Positions 9,801-18,026 of a stretch of DNA of 64,000 bases are shown here, in pieces (position 1 is the stretch's first letter; every line of letters starts with the position of its first letter). A program made the translations under genes and the position numbers. The stretch lies in IMG/VR virus record IMGVR_UViG_3300025127_000025, positions 1 to 64,000 of that record. The stretch is one strand, 5' to 3'. This DNA comes from a virus. The notes under the pieces are model-generated. The model was not told the origin of the DNA. It saw only the letters and a program-made list of their open reading frames with translations, and searched no databases.

Positions 9801-12016
9801 ACCATGACCTCTCTACTATGGGTTATCATGAGAGGGAGGAGACGAGGGACAGTCTGGAGCAGGTGCTGCAAAACAGAGGGCAGGAGTCCCCACACAAGCA
9901 ACTAGCAACCACACTCAGGGACAACGCTGTTGAGTTGAATCCTGACATGAGTGTCGATGAGGCCATGAAACTACTTGAGATGCCAGACAGTGACAACGAT
10001 GCCCATAGGTCCCAAGTTGAGGAGATGCTGGGTAAATTAGTTGGTCCCACTAAAGCCGCCACATTTGGACAGATACTGCGCATGGGTGAAGACATCGCTG
10101 GTCGAGACTTCTCACAGTTCAAGGACATAGACAGACCAATGAGGGAGCATATCGAAGATTTCGAGGAGCATCCGTTTTCCAAAGACTCTGTCCCATTGAA
10201 CAGAGGGCTTCCCGAATATGCAGCGATGAACGTGCTCAGTCAGTTAGGACAATCAGCGCTTAGGTCCAGAGGTGACTTAACGACCTATGGGTTGCAGATG
10301 CATCCTCATCCATTACCCCCTAGAGGTAAAGCAAGTCGAGGCGCTTTGCCCATGTGGGCCTCATCAAAAAGAACGAAAGCATACCACCAAGCGATGTCAA
10401 ATGGCATCTACACATTTGATGAGGGGCAATCCGGTCCTCTGGAAGATGCCAGTGCTGGTGGTGTTACAAAACCAGCCCATGGTAAGATGACCGTGCCAAT
10501 AAGACCAGCATCCAGTCTAGAGGGCAACACAGTGGTCCCGGCTTTTAACTCAGGTATGATGGACCACGGATACCCTATGTCACCGACCATTGGTCATGAG
10601 TTTGACTCACAAGGTAATCCCATTGTTGGTACCAACATGCCGGATGAGCAATTGCTAAACTCAGTCAGCGTGCCTTGGATGCAGGCTCTCTTTCAAAACA
10701 ATCCGGGGTATGTCGATGAACTGCTTACCAGTCCCGGCCTATCACAAATCTCTGCTTTGCAAAACAATCAGATGAGAATAAACCAAAATAGCGGTATGGC
10801 GGCGGTTGATGATTTCTATCAGGTTGGAAAAATGCTGAAGGCAGAACTACCTAAGGAACTGCCACTCATTGACCCGCTTCACAGAATATTTGAGATTGAG
10901 GACATGGAGCAACTACGAGGCTTTACCGGCGAATGGGTCATATCGAAGTATCACGATGGCAAGAGAGTGAAAGTTAAGAGAAAGGGAAAAAGAATAGACA
11001 TCACTGATGAGGATGGCGAGAAAGTTGGTGTCGATGATGAGATGAGAGCATCACTCAGGAAAGTCTGTGAGAGGGACTATGTCATTGATTGCACTATAGT
11101 TGGTGATGATTTGCACATAAACGACATAATGCTGTACGAGGAGACTGATGTAACTGACCTCACCACTAGAGAGCGAGTCAAATTATTGAGAGGACAGTTT
11201 GAAAGTCATGAGCCTGTTCATGTCCCTAGTCCCGAATCCATACGTGTCACTGATGAGGTTGGTTTCGAGGATGCTATCAAGGACCTCGGTGGTGATGGGC
11301 AAAAATTACTCTTGAGAGATGCTAAGTCCACGTACATGAAGGGAGAGGAGAGGCATCCAAAATGGGTCCTATTAGCAAAGGCGGAGGAAGACATACACAT
11401 CCCCTTTGCCATGGAGATTGACAGAGGCCATTTCATCATACACTTACCGGAGGACTTGGTAAAGTATGAGATAGTGAATAACGAGCCAGTAAATCCCATG
11501 GCTGCCATAGGTAGTGTAACCAAGTCAGATTATTCCCTGAAACTCGCTAACAGTCTAGAACCCTATTGGCGACAAGGTTTCAATGAATTGCTGAAAGAGG
11601 AGTTAGACATATCAGATTTAGAAGAAGACAAGGTTGACGAGGGTATGACTGATGAGCGTGCCCGTAGAATAGAAAATCAGAGTAATGGTTTGCTAAAACC
11701 CAAGAAAGACAAGAATATCCTGCTGAAACCAAAAGACACCCTGAAGGCTCTGCTAGTAATGGAGAAAGCATTGGAGGCTTTGGAAAAAGCAGGTAGCGGT
11801 CATTATCCTATGAGTGGTGGCAGAGCATTGGGAATAGACGTCGGTTCTGACATTGCCAGCCCTAGAGGCCCGACCAGTCTAACTTCTGAGCATGCTATCC
11901 CCGATTGGGATATGAAAGAAAGGCCCGAGGAAGACCCAGAAAAGCCGTCCGACTATCCTAAGAAACCTAAGGAAAAGAAGGAAAAGGAAGAGCAGTACGA
12001 CGATTCTGACGTATGA
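6860..12016 (+). CDS. 1718-aa virion-module protein with DNA-ligase-like domain
   Basis: A very large protein between portal and protease. I start it at GTG 6860, preceded by GGTGA at 6851. Residues 1-1330 are mostly charged, helical and not recognised. Residues ~1340-1530 resemble the adenylation domain of ATP-dependent DNA ligases: a motif-I-like stretch WVISKYHDGKR (1359-1369), a motif-III-like stretch YVIDCTIVGDDLHINDIML, a DLTTRERVKLL segment typical of ligases, then LLLRDAKSTYMKGE and WVLLAKAEED resembling motifs IV and V. The canonical KxDG is changed to KxxDG, so the nucleophile lysine (K1363) is shifted by one residue or replaced by tyrosine. This suggests a non-catalytic or altered domain. 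The tail is acidic and Lys/Glu/Pro-rich. The remainder could be an internal or ejected head protein. The domain call is moderately sure, the role is not known. Confidence 0.8.
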   Translation: MREDGLEVLERNRIDLLKSITLGYDYEEEAGHYLLSVDNIIRSGIDYEATNDDLLCLKAATDILKQRLSPNELIQMLEGDERRFASLPEVRQAEQSRRKKREFDLGERNLSRLLSQYVTSHPYAIPEVDESGQVIGMKDRITGNHDIGMAHGEWPGARPDAEENYPVHHPFHEDVHPLRMKNVVTGRPTYESMLFEKYFGHDSTPWWKDDFHEKMAEAPEKEEIFANQAMRAEDAHEKHHRKIGSPIYDSVDRREGERAFSFFGGPKSKDADSPYDHMETTRMLDFDRWTKEEGTDMTALEEKFSGLSEENKERAMQMQHFKDRMDKMSRGGTVTTTVKPTEGLSEQEAADLRTQNPEAAEPYSMKHSHSMGWNTLMKGLYFLKPEDRTRILQHLDEHGSDDPERQLVKLSDGKEFPMTRLKKNLEMNAGAEYHWFSRNQKSGPANVPKTIESEDDSKFKGTEGGMATALREAKLHDKLLQSLNSVLNKNAEDPDEITQLSELFAHDDVNHDYVKAHLETSDSPAEGFLSHANRSNQAQLSRDGFLSLAGYDSELNELNEHPTIPGELYEGPLLPKDDVEKALKRYDASVSLGMQSKNIKNAKGFLRSGHAPPRASDLPDGHDDHYIFMDGKRRGLSHLMTKYFGDRGGLGKDPATYNEFLSKYLTFAGSDKSILSNDNVGAYGGLLISPLMSEQSTPLTPAQISTRHGVSKRTVGKRGKSRSAHNNYTDDLTTYFPELMASLHDELPTEDTHFQDRKFNRETAADFQQSHPFAGVGSTRGDASLMNRGAAAHRLDYALNRSRNNPANPSNTLVNTHEDLLNNPDLGPRPDRHTDYLALVGEKKNIEETQKFRNILSEMLEVEARISQIESGEIPTRNRQAELRILRGDMERLRAAQENIEMSQLSGGSSGGALFDRNARDFSEKLEADLMAKAAYARTKLLPQILKENPDAFNTDDPVTAMANIMRLAYDASRGLMVDGDHDLSTMGYHEREETRDSLEQVLQNRGQESPHKQLATTLRDNAVELNPDMSVDEAMKLLEMPDSDNDAHRSQVEEMLGKLVGPTKAATFGQILRMGEDIAGRDFSQFKDIDRPMREHIEDFEEHPFSKDSVPLNRGLPEYAAMNVLSQLGQSALRSRGDLTTYGLQMHPHPLPPRGKASRGALPMWASSKRTKAYHQAMSNGIYTFDEGQSGPLEDASAGGVTKPAHGKMTVPIRPASSLEGNTVVPAFNSGMMDHGYPMSPTIGHEFDSQGNPIVGTNMPDEQLLNSVSVPWMQALFQNNPGYVDELLTSPGLSQISALQNNQMRINQNSGMAAVDDFYQVGKMLKAELPKELPLIDPLHRIFEIEDMEQLRGFTGEWVISKYHDGKRVKVKRKGKRIDITDEDGEKVGVDDEMRASLRKVCERDYVIDCTIVGDDLHINDIMLYEETDVTDLTTRERVKLLRGQFESHEPVHVPSPESIRVTDEVGFEDAIKDLGGDGQKLLLRDAKSTYMKGEERHPKWVLLAKAEEDIHIPFAMEIDRGHFIIHLPEDLVKYEIVNNEPVNPMAAIGSVTKSDYSLKLANSLEPYWRQGFNELLKEELDISDLEEDKVDEGMTDERARRIENQSNGLLKPKKDKNILLKPKDTLKALLVMEKALEALEKAGSGHYPMSGGRALGIDVGSDIASPRGPTSLTSEHAIPDWDMKERPEEDPEKPSDYPKKPKEKKEKEEQYDDSDV
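10880..11450 (+). other. DNA ligase/nucleotidyltransferase-like domain (degenerate motif I)
   Basis: This segment encodes residues ~1341-1530 of the large protein above. The order of motif-I-like, III-like and IV/V-like blocks and the LTTRERVKLLR helix match the nucleotidyltransferase fold of ATP-dependent DNA ligases. The active-site block reads S1362-K-Y-H-D-G-K-R1369, in which the lysine-to-DG spacing is one residue too long. I saw no OB-fold with the ligase motif VI. Confidence 0.6.
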
Positions 12017-12074
12017 AACCTTGTAGTTAGTACTGCGAGCGGTATAAGTAGTATGACAAACCAACGCAGGGCTA

Positions 12075-13490
12075 GTGGTCCTAAGTGAGCAACTACTCAG
12101 AAGAGATGAGTCGATTTCCCTCCTCAAGGGTGGAAGAGACCTCATTGTCGCTGGTTACGCCAGTGTTGAGTTGGTTGACAAGCAGGGCGATATAATCACA
12201 AGGGGGGCACTGAAGGACGCATTTTCCAAATTCATGGAAGACCCAAAATACAGGAACGTCCAACTAGCGCACTCAAATATACAGGTAGGAGAAGTCATTC
12301 CAAATTACACGGATAGCGAAGGGAGGTTATGGAAAAGCGAAGTCGACGATGTCGGGATGTTTGTTGTAGTACAACTCAGAAGTGACATCGAGAAGGCCAA
12401 GGAAGTCTCAGCGGAAATACGCAAGGGAAGTCTAAGGGGATTCAGCATCGGAGGCCAAGCATTCAAGCGAATGAGGAAATCGGACCCAAAAAGGGGCGAC
12501 TACCAAGAAATCAGTAAACTTGAACTACACGAAATCACTATTTGTGAAAAAGGAATAAACCCAGAAGCAACTTTTAGCATACTGAAAGAAGACAAAGGAG
12601 ACAAAAACATGACAGAAGAAAATGACGACATGATGAAACAGATGAGCGATGTACTCTCTCGTCTAGAAGGTAGGCTCGACTCCATGGAGAAGGGTGCCAT
12701 GCCTGAAGGATTGAAAGAGCACATGGAAAGCAAGAAAGAAGGCAAGAAAGAGGACAAGGACATGGACGAGAAGGGCATGCACAAGGGAGCCGATGACAAG
12801 AAGGACGACAAAGACAAGATGATGTATGGCGATGACGCCAAGAAATCTGACGTTTACTCGGATGTCATTACTTCTGAGTACCTTAACTGGATGGAAGACA
12901 CCCTGAAGAGCGGTGGAGTGGACATCGACGGTGCAAGAGCGCACTTTGATGACCTCAACAAAGCAAACTTGGGTTCCACACCAGAGTCCATTGGAGACGG
13001 TGCTGACTACTTCGGTGGTCAGGTAAAAGGTCGAGCACAGGAAAGTGGCTCTCCCTCAACTGGTGCTGTAGGAAAACTAGGCACTGGTGGTGGCGAGAAA
13101 GAAGTCAAGAAATCCGACTACCTAAACCCAGCGCTTGTTAGTGAGGCAGACGTAGAGGCCGCATACGAGGTCTACAAGGCTGCTGCAATGGAGCAAGAGT
13201 TCCGAGGAACCCTTGAGAGCCAGTTTGCTTCCCGCTTCGCAAGCGAGCGAGAAGAGGAAATCGCAAAAGCCGAGGCCGCAGCATACGATGCACGCGGTCC
13301 TCTAGCAGACCTACAGAAATCAATTGAAGCACTGACCGAGAGAATCGAAGCAGGCGCTGTACCAGTAGTGGGTGAAACCATTCAGAAGTCAGAAGAGCCA
13401 GCAGTCAGCGTACCTTCAACGGATGATTTGGCCAAGATGTCATGGAGTGAAGTCCACAATCTGGCTAACAGGGCATTCAACCCGGAGTAA
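12075..13490 (+). CDS. Prohead maturation protease fused to scaffold
   Basis: A 471-residue fusion. Residues 1-175 match the HK97-type prohead protease family (S78): the block GYASVELVDKQGDII, a conserved His in QLAHSN (H66), the catalytic-serine block LRGFSIGG (S124), and ELHEITICEKGINPEA near the end. Residues ~179-471 are acidic, Lys/Glu-rich and coiled-coil-like, as expected of a scaffold that fills the prohead and is digested before packaging. The C-terminus ends in KMSWSEVHNLANRAF, shared with the small protein at 5765. The start used is GTG 12075; its Shine-Dalgarno is weak and start assignment is uncertain. The major capsid gene follows after 17 bases. Confidence 0.9.
   Translation: MVLSEQLLRRDESISLLKGGRDLIVAGYASVELVDKQGDIITRGALKDAFSKFMEDPKYRNVQLAHSNIQVGEVIPNYTDSEGRLWKSEVDDVGMFVVVQLRSDIEKAKEVSAEIRKGSLRGFSIGGQAFKRMRKSDPKRGDYQEISKLELHEITICEKGINPEATFSILKEDKGDKNMTEENDDMMKQMSDVLSRLEGRLDSMEKGAMPEGLKEHMESKKEGKKEDKDMDEKGMHKGADDKKDDKDKMMYGDDAKKSDVYSDVITSEYLNWMEDTLKSGGVDIDGARAHFDDLNKANLGSTPESIGDGADYFGGQVKGRAQESGSPSTGAVGKLGTGGGEKEVKKSDYLNPALVSEADVEAAYEVYKAAAMEQEFRGTLESQFASRFASEREEEIAKAEAAAYDARGPLADLQKSIEALTERIEAGAVPVVGETIQKSEEPAVSVPSTDDLAKMSWSEVHNLANRAFNPE
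12609..13490 (+). other. Candidate internal in-frame start for free scaffold protein
   Basis: ATG 12609 (codon 179 of the fusion) sits exactly at the protease/scaffold boundary, is preceded by AAAGGAGA about nine bases upstream, and begins MTEENDDMMK. An internal start here would give a ~293-residue scaffold without the protease, as lambda does with C and Nu3. The sequence shows the ATG and the purine-rich site; use is inferred. Confidence 0.45.
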
Positions 13491-13507
13491 ATAAGAGGTG
13501 AAAAAAT

Positions 13508-14647
13508 ATGGCAAGAGATTACGTACGAACAATAACTGATATGGAGCGCTATTACTATGGCGCTGGAAACGCAATGGGTTACTCCTACTCCGGTAGTGAG
13601 TTGCTCAAGGCTGACAGTCCTATGCTGTCCACGACTGCTGGTACATACCAAGCAATCTACGGTCGCAAGGTCTGGTCGCAACTAAACCAAGAGTTCAATG
13701 CTTTCAGCATCCTACCCAAGAGACCTTGGGACAGGAGTGGTTGGAGAGTTATCACAGACAAGCCAAACGCAGGTGTTGTCCACGGTGGTGTTGCAGAGAA
13801 TGCAATACTACCTGACACTGTGAAGCCTACCTTCCAGCACATCGCTGCAAAGCCAAAGACAATCGCACACACGTTCGATATGTCCGAGACGGCTATCTTC
13901 CTAGCAGACAGGGACGACGGATTGGGAGACATCCGAGCAGTCCTCAAGGAAGAGATGGGTAAGCACCACGCAGAGATGGTCAACAAGATGCTCCTAACGG
14001 ACGTCGACACACCAGCAGCAAACAACTTCGAGTCATTAGACCGAGTTACTGCAAGCCACTCAGCAATGGGAGGCGGCACAACCCACGTGAGCGCAGACGC
14101 AGACATGGACCTATACAGCATCGACAGGTCAGCCAACTCATGGTCTGACGCAGAAGTCAACTGTGACAGCGGCGGTACCGACCGAACGCTATCCCTAGAC
14201 CAACTGGACACATTGTTCCAGCAAATCTGGGAGCGTGGTGGAAACCCCAAGGTCATGCTAACTGGATACGACACTCTGATGAGACTACAGCAACTGCTAC
14301 AGTCCCAGCAGAGATTCATGGAGGAGAAGAGAGTTACACCAACCTACAACGGTGTGAAGGGTGTTCCCGGTATGGAAGCCGGATTCATCGTCGCAACCTA
14401 CAACGGTGTACCAATCATCCCAACCAAAGACATGGACGACGACGGAAACCTATCCAAGATTTACTACCTAGACACAGACTACCTCTACTTTAGCACTGCA
14501 ATACCAACGCAGTACTTCGAGAGCGGAATTGAGACTGGTGACCCATTCGCAATCAACAGATTGGGTCAAGAGGGACTATACCGAACCATGGGTGAGATAT
14601 GGACCACTTTCTTCGGCGCACAAGGGAGTATTCGTGACCTAAAGTGA
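13508..14647 (+). CDS. Major capsid protein, HK97 fold
   Basis: A 379-residue protein directly after the protease/scaffold, with a strong site GAGGTGA before ATG 13508. The N-terminal ~40 residues could be a short arm; residues ~50-110 resemble the E-loop and spine-helix region, and the EEMGKHHAEMVNKMLLTDVD helix is typical of HK97-type capsid spine helices. The later region includes VMLTGYDTLMRLQQLL and the P-domain-like strand FIVATYNGVPIIPTKDM, followed by a C-terminal block with a GEIWTTFFG strand, matching the pattern of HK97-family coat proteins. Position, size and pattern agree. Sequence conservation in this family is low, so the fold is recognised from pattern rather than a fixed motif. 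Confidence 0.88.
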   Translation: MARDYVRTITDMERYYYGAGNAMGYSYSGSELLKADSPMLSTTAGTYQAIYGRKVWSQLNQEFNAFSILPKRPWDRSGWRVITDKPNAGVVHGGVAENAILPDTVKPTFQHIAAKPKTIAHTFDMSETAIFLADRDDGLGDIRAVLKEEMGKHHAEMVNKMLLTDVDTPAANNFESLDRVTASHSAMGGGTTHVSADADMDLYSIDRSANSWSDAEVNCDSGGTDRTLSLDQLDTLFQQIWERGGNPKVMLTGYDTLMRLQQLLQSQQRFMEEKRVTPTYNGVKGVPGMEAGFIVATYNGVPIIPTKDMDDDGNLSKIYYLDTDYLYFSTAIPTQYFESGIETGDPFAINRLGQEGLYRTMGEIWTTFFGAQGSIRDLK

Positions 14648-14681
14648 GGTTGCAGAGGAGATAATAAAGAGGTGAAATGAT

Positions 14682-15110
14682 ATGGCAGCAACAACACACA
14701 GAGGAATAGTATACACAACAAGCGGCAGCGCAACTACCACGGTCAACCTAGACCTTGGTCTATGGGCTGGTAGCGACGAAAGCGAGACATTATGGCTCGA
14801 TGGACAATCAACCGACGGTTACCCCGGTAACCTTGGTGGCTTCGCAGCATCTAACACACAGGTAGCAAACAGAAGAAGTCCAAGACTTCTCGCTGTTACG
14901 ATGAACAGCGCTCTAGCCGAGGGTGAAACACTAACCCTAAGCGGCGAGTGCAGTAAAATCTTGACAGTGGTAGGACAGCATGCAGACGCAACTGCTAACT
15001 TTGCAGTGGTAAAAACCAGCGACCTCGTGCTTACCTTCGACATAGAAGCGACAACTGACGGTACCACCAACGACACGACTGGAGCAGAACTACTGCTAGT
15101 AGTGGTCTGA
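14682..15110 (+). CDS. Small beta-rich virion protein, capsid decoration-like
   Basis: A 142-residue Thr/Ala/Gly-rich protein beginning MAATTHRGIV, preceded by GAGGTGA. Alternating hydrophobic strands and the absence of long helices suggest a beta-sandwich. It follows the major capsid gene by 34 bases, where many tailed viruses encode capsid decoration proteins. The last residues (ELLLVVV) are very hydrophobic and likely a buried strand. Decoration is inference from place and composition. Confidence 0.7.
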   Translation: MAATTHRGIVYTTSGSATTTVNLDLGLWAGSDESETLWLDGQSTDGYPGNLGGFAASNTQVANRRSPRLLAVTMNSALAEGETLTLSGECSKILTVVGQHADATANFAVVKTSDLVLTFDIEATTDGTTNDTTGAELLLVVV

Positions 15111-15121
15111 GGTGGTCTTTC

Positions 15122-15535
15122 GTGCCCCGCATGACCTACAAAGGCCCCTTCTACGAGAGGAAGAGCCCGGACCCTAAAGTTCCGGCCTTCATTCGTGGGC
15201 AAACAAGGGAAGTCAGTCAGGAATGGCTAGACGAGCACCGTAGGAAAATCAGCGACGCAGTGTTTCTGATTGAGGGAGACGAAGGAATCCAAATCGATTT
15301 GGACGGAGACGGATTGCCAGATGAGGGTTGGACTAGAGCCAACATCATCAAATGGCTTGAAGACAACGGAAGCAGCGTGGGTGGGGGATACAAAACCAAG
15401 ACCAAACTATTGAGTCTGGTTGACAAGGTCCTTAACCCACCTGCCCCCGTAGTCGTACCGGAGCCTGTAGTAGAAGAGGCTCCAGTAGAAGAAATCGTCG
15501 AAGAACCAGTCGAGGAGACAACACAGGAGGAATAA
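15122..15535 (+). CDS. Head-module protein with HeH/SAP-like domain and acidic tail
   Basis: A 137-residue protein. GTG 15122 follows GAGGTGG; an ATG at 15131 is an alternative start. Residues ~55-70 contain DLDGDGLPDE, which looks like an EF-hand or dockerin-type calcium loop (DxDxDG). Residues ~68-105 (with ANIIKWLEDNG and KTKTKLLSLVDKVL) resemble the short helix-extended loop-helix fold of HeH/SAP domains that bind DNA or act as adaptors. The C-terminal ~30 residues are Pro/Val/Glu repeats, very acidic. A similar SAP-plus-acidic architecture recurs at 20908. Role unknown; position suggests a minor head protein. Confidence 0.7.
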   Translation: MPRMTYKGPFYERKSPDPKVPAFIRGQTREVSQEWLDEHRRKISDAVFLIEGDEGIQIDLDGDGLPDEGWTRANIIKWLEDNGSSVGGGYKTKTKLLSLVDKVLNPPAPVVVPEPVVEEAPVEEIVEEPVEETTQEE

Positions 15536-15539
15536 ATAG

Positions 15540-15821
15540 ATGGCATTTGCAAGTACAATAGACACACGACCACACACAATGGGTAACCTGCTAATGGTTA
15601 CTGGAACCTTTACCAATGGCGGAAGCGATGCTGGAGGCACTATCGACCTATCTGGTCTATTAGCCGACATAGTAGCATGTAACGCAGTTGCGGGAAGCGG
15701 AACTGCTGGAACTGGAGCAGGAGTCGATGGAGTGTTCGCACTCATCAACGGCACCTCACTAGTCATCCAGAACGTAAACGGGCAAGACGGCACATGGTTC
15801 GCTATGGGACACCGCAGTTAA
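15540..15821 (+). CDS. Small Gly-rich virion protein, decoration-like
   Basis: A 93-residue protein beginning MAFASTIDTRP, with GGAGGAAT in the end of the preceding gene as its ribosome site. It is Gly/Ala/Thr-rich with short strands (LLMVTGTF, VFALINGTSLVIQNV) and resembles in style the small beta-barrel proteins that sit next to capsid genes in marine tailed viruses. No specific family is recognised. Confidence 0.7.
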   Translation: MAFASTIDTRPHTMGNLLMVTGTFTNGGSDAGGTIDLSGLLADIVACNAVAGSGTAGTGAGVDGVFALINGTSLVIQNVNGQDGTWFAMGHRS

Positions 15822-15834
15822 GGCGGTGACCTAA

Positions 15835-16029
15835 ATGGCTAACCTAACACCGAAGTACAAAGTCGTTGGACCCTTCTCACCGAAGGAGTTCACTGACACG
15901 TCCACGCTGTCAACGACCATAGCAACTGCTGTAGGTACGTTGGGCGATGCGTCAAGCACTACCAGCCTGATAGCGTCGGACCCGTTTACGGTTTTGGGTA
16001 ATATCTACATACTGGTGACATACGTTTGA
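15835..16029 (+). CDS. Small virion-module protein of unknown function
   Basis: A 64-residue protein beginning MANLTPKYKV, preceded by GGCGGTGACC. Thr/Ser-rich middle and a hydrophobic C-terminal strand (NIYILVTYV). It shows the same beta-rich, low-charge style as the two genes before it and is probably a small capsid or neck component. Confidence 0.65.
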   Translation: MANLTPKYKVVGPFSPKEFTDTSTLSTTIATAVGTLGDASSTTSLIASDPFTVLGNIYILVTYV

Positions 16030-16044
16030 TGGTGAGGGGTATGA

Positions 16045-16344
16045 ATGGGTTTCGAATTGAGAGAACTTGATATCGAAGACATATCCAGAGCACAGAAACA
16101 AAACGTACGTTCAGACATAAAGTACGACGATGGAGTGGTTGGGGATAACCCCAACCCTCTGAAGGGTACTGTAAAGAAACAAAACAAGCGCGTCAAAGAC
16201 GTCGCTGATATACTTAACATAGGTTCTGGTACAAGATGCAAGCACTGTGGTTTCCTTCATTTCATGTGGAGGGAGACATGTGGTTCTTGTAGCAGACCAA
16301 TGGAATATAATTTAGCAACTAGAAATGAGGAGGCAAGGCTCTAA
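16045..16344 (+). CDS. Zinc-ribbon protein in the neck region
   Basis: A 99-residue protein starting at ATG 16045 after GGTGAGGGG; another ATG at 16041 is in a different, short frame. Residues 1-58 are charged. The C-terminal part contains CKHCG (C65, C68) and CGSCSRP (C79, C82), a classical zinc ribbon. Its TAA overlaps the ATG of the next gene (TAATG). Zinc ribbons are rare in neck modules, but this virus has many. Function unknown. Confidence 0.75.
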   Translation: MGFELRELDIEDISRAQKQNVRSDIKYDDGVVGDNPNPLKGTVKKQNKRVKDVADILNIGSGTRCKHCGFLHFMWRETCGSCSRPMEYNLATRNEEARL

Positions 16345-18026
16345 TGCCACAGATTTTCAGTCCGGGTGAACCTGAGACGAGACCTCTTGACCCTGATGCT
16401 CTTGTCTACACCACACCACAGAAGGTCGCTGACCTGTTGGAGATAGGCCCTCAAGAAGCAGTGGCAATGGCAGCAGACGCTGGTACCACAGGGGTTTTCG
16501 TTACTGGGACCGATTACCGTAACATCGGATTCGCAGTAGGAGACACGATTCTGATATACAGTGATGCTGACCCTCTAGGTTTGGAAAGGGTAATTACCAC
16601 TATAACCTCAAATATAAATGGAGTTAGACTCGGGTTTGCGGATTCAATAACGGATACTGATTACCAGACTGCTGATAATCCATTTGTACAGAACAAGGCC
16701 TCCTTCACGAACGGTAGTACTAGGGGGATAACATACGACAAGGTGAAGCAACTCATCCTACGTGTACAAGACAGGATAGACAACATCACTCACAACTCAT
16801 GGAGACCCAATCTGGTCTCTGCCGAGTACATCAACTTCGATACCTACAAACCATACAGGCGACGATACTATACGGATTACGTAGGTACAGCCCCGCTTCT
16901 ATTCAGGAACGTACAGCAATTGCTGAGGGTCGAACTATGGCAGGGCGACGATTACAGGGAGATAGGTGCTGCTGAGGCTCGTATCAAGTTTGCCAAGAAG
17001 ACTTCGACGGACTCGACCAGCAGCGGTAGTACGGTGCAGACGACGGGTAAAGTGTTCCTAGCCAATGGCTCAGGTGTCTTCGCCACACTTGAGTCGATAG
17101 CAGTGGGTGACGCAGGTGCTCAGACTCATGACAATGGTAAGTTCAGGCTGGACTTAGACTACATGAGCAACGCTCAGACTCTCGCCGACCTCATCAACAA
17201 GGAGGACAGAGTGTCCGCCAGCGCTATCGAGTTCGCTGACATAGGGGGCACAGCACTCATCATGCCCGGTTCGACCTCGAATGTGGCGGTTCACAATGAG
17301 TATCTAGCAACTGCTAATGCCGACTACGGCTCGGGAATAGTGAAGATAACCAGCATGAGGGACACCGTCGGTGGTGAGGATTCCTCCATTGCAATAGTCG
17401 ACAGCCCAACCACCATGTTGGAACTATCCCAGACACACACCAACACAGCGACAACAGCCTCGTCCACGGGTGATATAAGCGCTGGTAGTATGGATATAAC
17501 GGTCGATTCCACAGACGGTTTCGCGCCATCCGGCCTTCTCATGGGCTCTTCCGCAGGTGATGTCGTGTTCTACGAGGGCAAGACTGACACTGTGTTTACG
17601 AACTGCAAGCAAATCGGCGATTTCGGGGGTGGTAGTGCTACCGCTTTGAGCAGCGCAGATGCCACAGTCACTCAGCATAGATTCGCCATAGACCTACAAG
17701 GGGGTAGCGCCAGCGGCGACAAAGGCAGGCTCAGGGACTTCTGGATGGACGCAGAGTTGGGAATAGTCTACTTCAACAACTCATACCCTTTCTTTGAGTA
17801 CAATGCAATCAAGGTCGCATACATCTACGGTGAGAGATACGTTGAGAAGGCAATAGAGGATATATCCACTAAGATGGTGGCCATCGAGTTATTATTGAGC
17901 GACGACAGAAGCGTGCTCATACCAGAGGGAACACAGAACGTTGACCTCTCTTCTAAGATACAACTATACAGACAGGACATCGATAGGACTCTACCTAGAT
18001 ACATAGAGGTGATTTCCTTTGAGTAA
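16344..18026 (+). CDS. Head-tail adaptor-like protein
   Basis: A 560-residue protein preceded by GAGGAGG. Residues ~1-130 and ~460-560 look like one unit interrupted by a large beta-rich insertion. The C-terminal helix block (YVEKAIEDISTKMVAIELLL and IQLYRQDIDRTLPRYIEVI) resembles the helical bundle of head-tail connector/adaptor proteins. The central ~200-450 region is Ser/Thr/Gly-rich and includes a segment resembling the beta domains found in tail and fibre proteins, with YMSNAQTLADLIN. It lies between capsid and tail-tube genes. I am moderately confident in a neck role; the exact adaptor class is not determined. Confidence 0.7.
   Translation: MPQIFSPGEPETRPLDPDALVYTTPQKVADLLEIGPQEAVAMAADAGTTGVFVTGTDYRNIGFAVGDTILIYSDADPLGLERVITTITSNINGVRLGFADSITDTDYQTADNPFVQNKASFTNGSTRGITYDKVKQLILRVQDRIDNITHNSWRPNLVSAEYINFDTYKPYRRRYYTDYVGTAPLLFRNVQQLLRVELWQGDDYREIGAAEARIKFAKKTSTDSTSSGSTVQTTGKVFLANGSGVFATLESIAVGDAGAQTHDNGKFRLDLDYMSNAQTLADLINKEDRVSASAIEFADIGGTALIMPGSTSNVAVHNEYLATANADYGSGIVKITSMRDTVGGEDSSIAIVDSPTTMLELSQTHTNTATTASSTGDISAGSMDITVDSTDGFAPSGLLMGSSAGDVVFYEGKTDTVFTNCKQIGDFGGGSATALSSADATVTQHRFAIDLQGGSASGDKGRLRDFWMDAELGIVYFNNSYPFFEYNAIKVAYIYGERYVEKAIEDISTKMVAIELLLSDDRSVLIPEGTQNVDLSSKIQLYRQDIDRTLPRYIEVISFE

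Noticed and set aside
12051-12086. Eleven-codon frame before the protease gene
   Set aside because: Too short, no clear ribosome site, and it overlaps the GTG start region in another frame without the usual stop/start arrangement.
13657-14319. Long open frame on the - strand across the major capsid gene (220 codons)
   Set aside because: It is antisense to a definite capsid gene, is Ser/Leu/Pro-rich as expected of a mirror frame, and has no ribosome site or neighbours on that strand.
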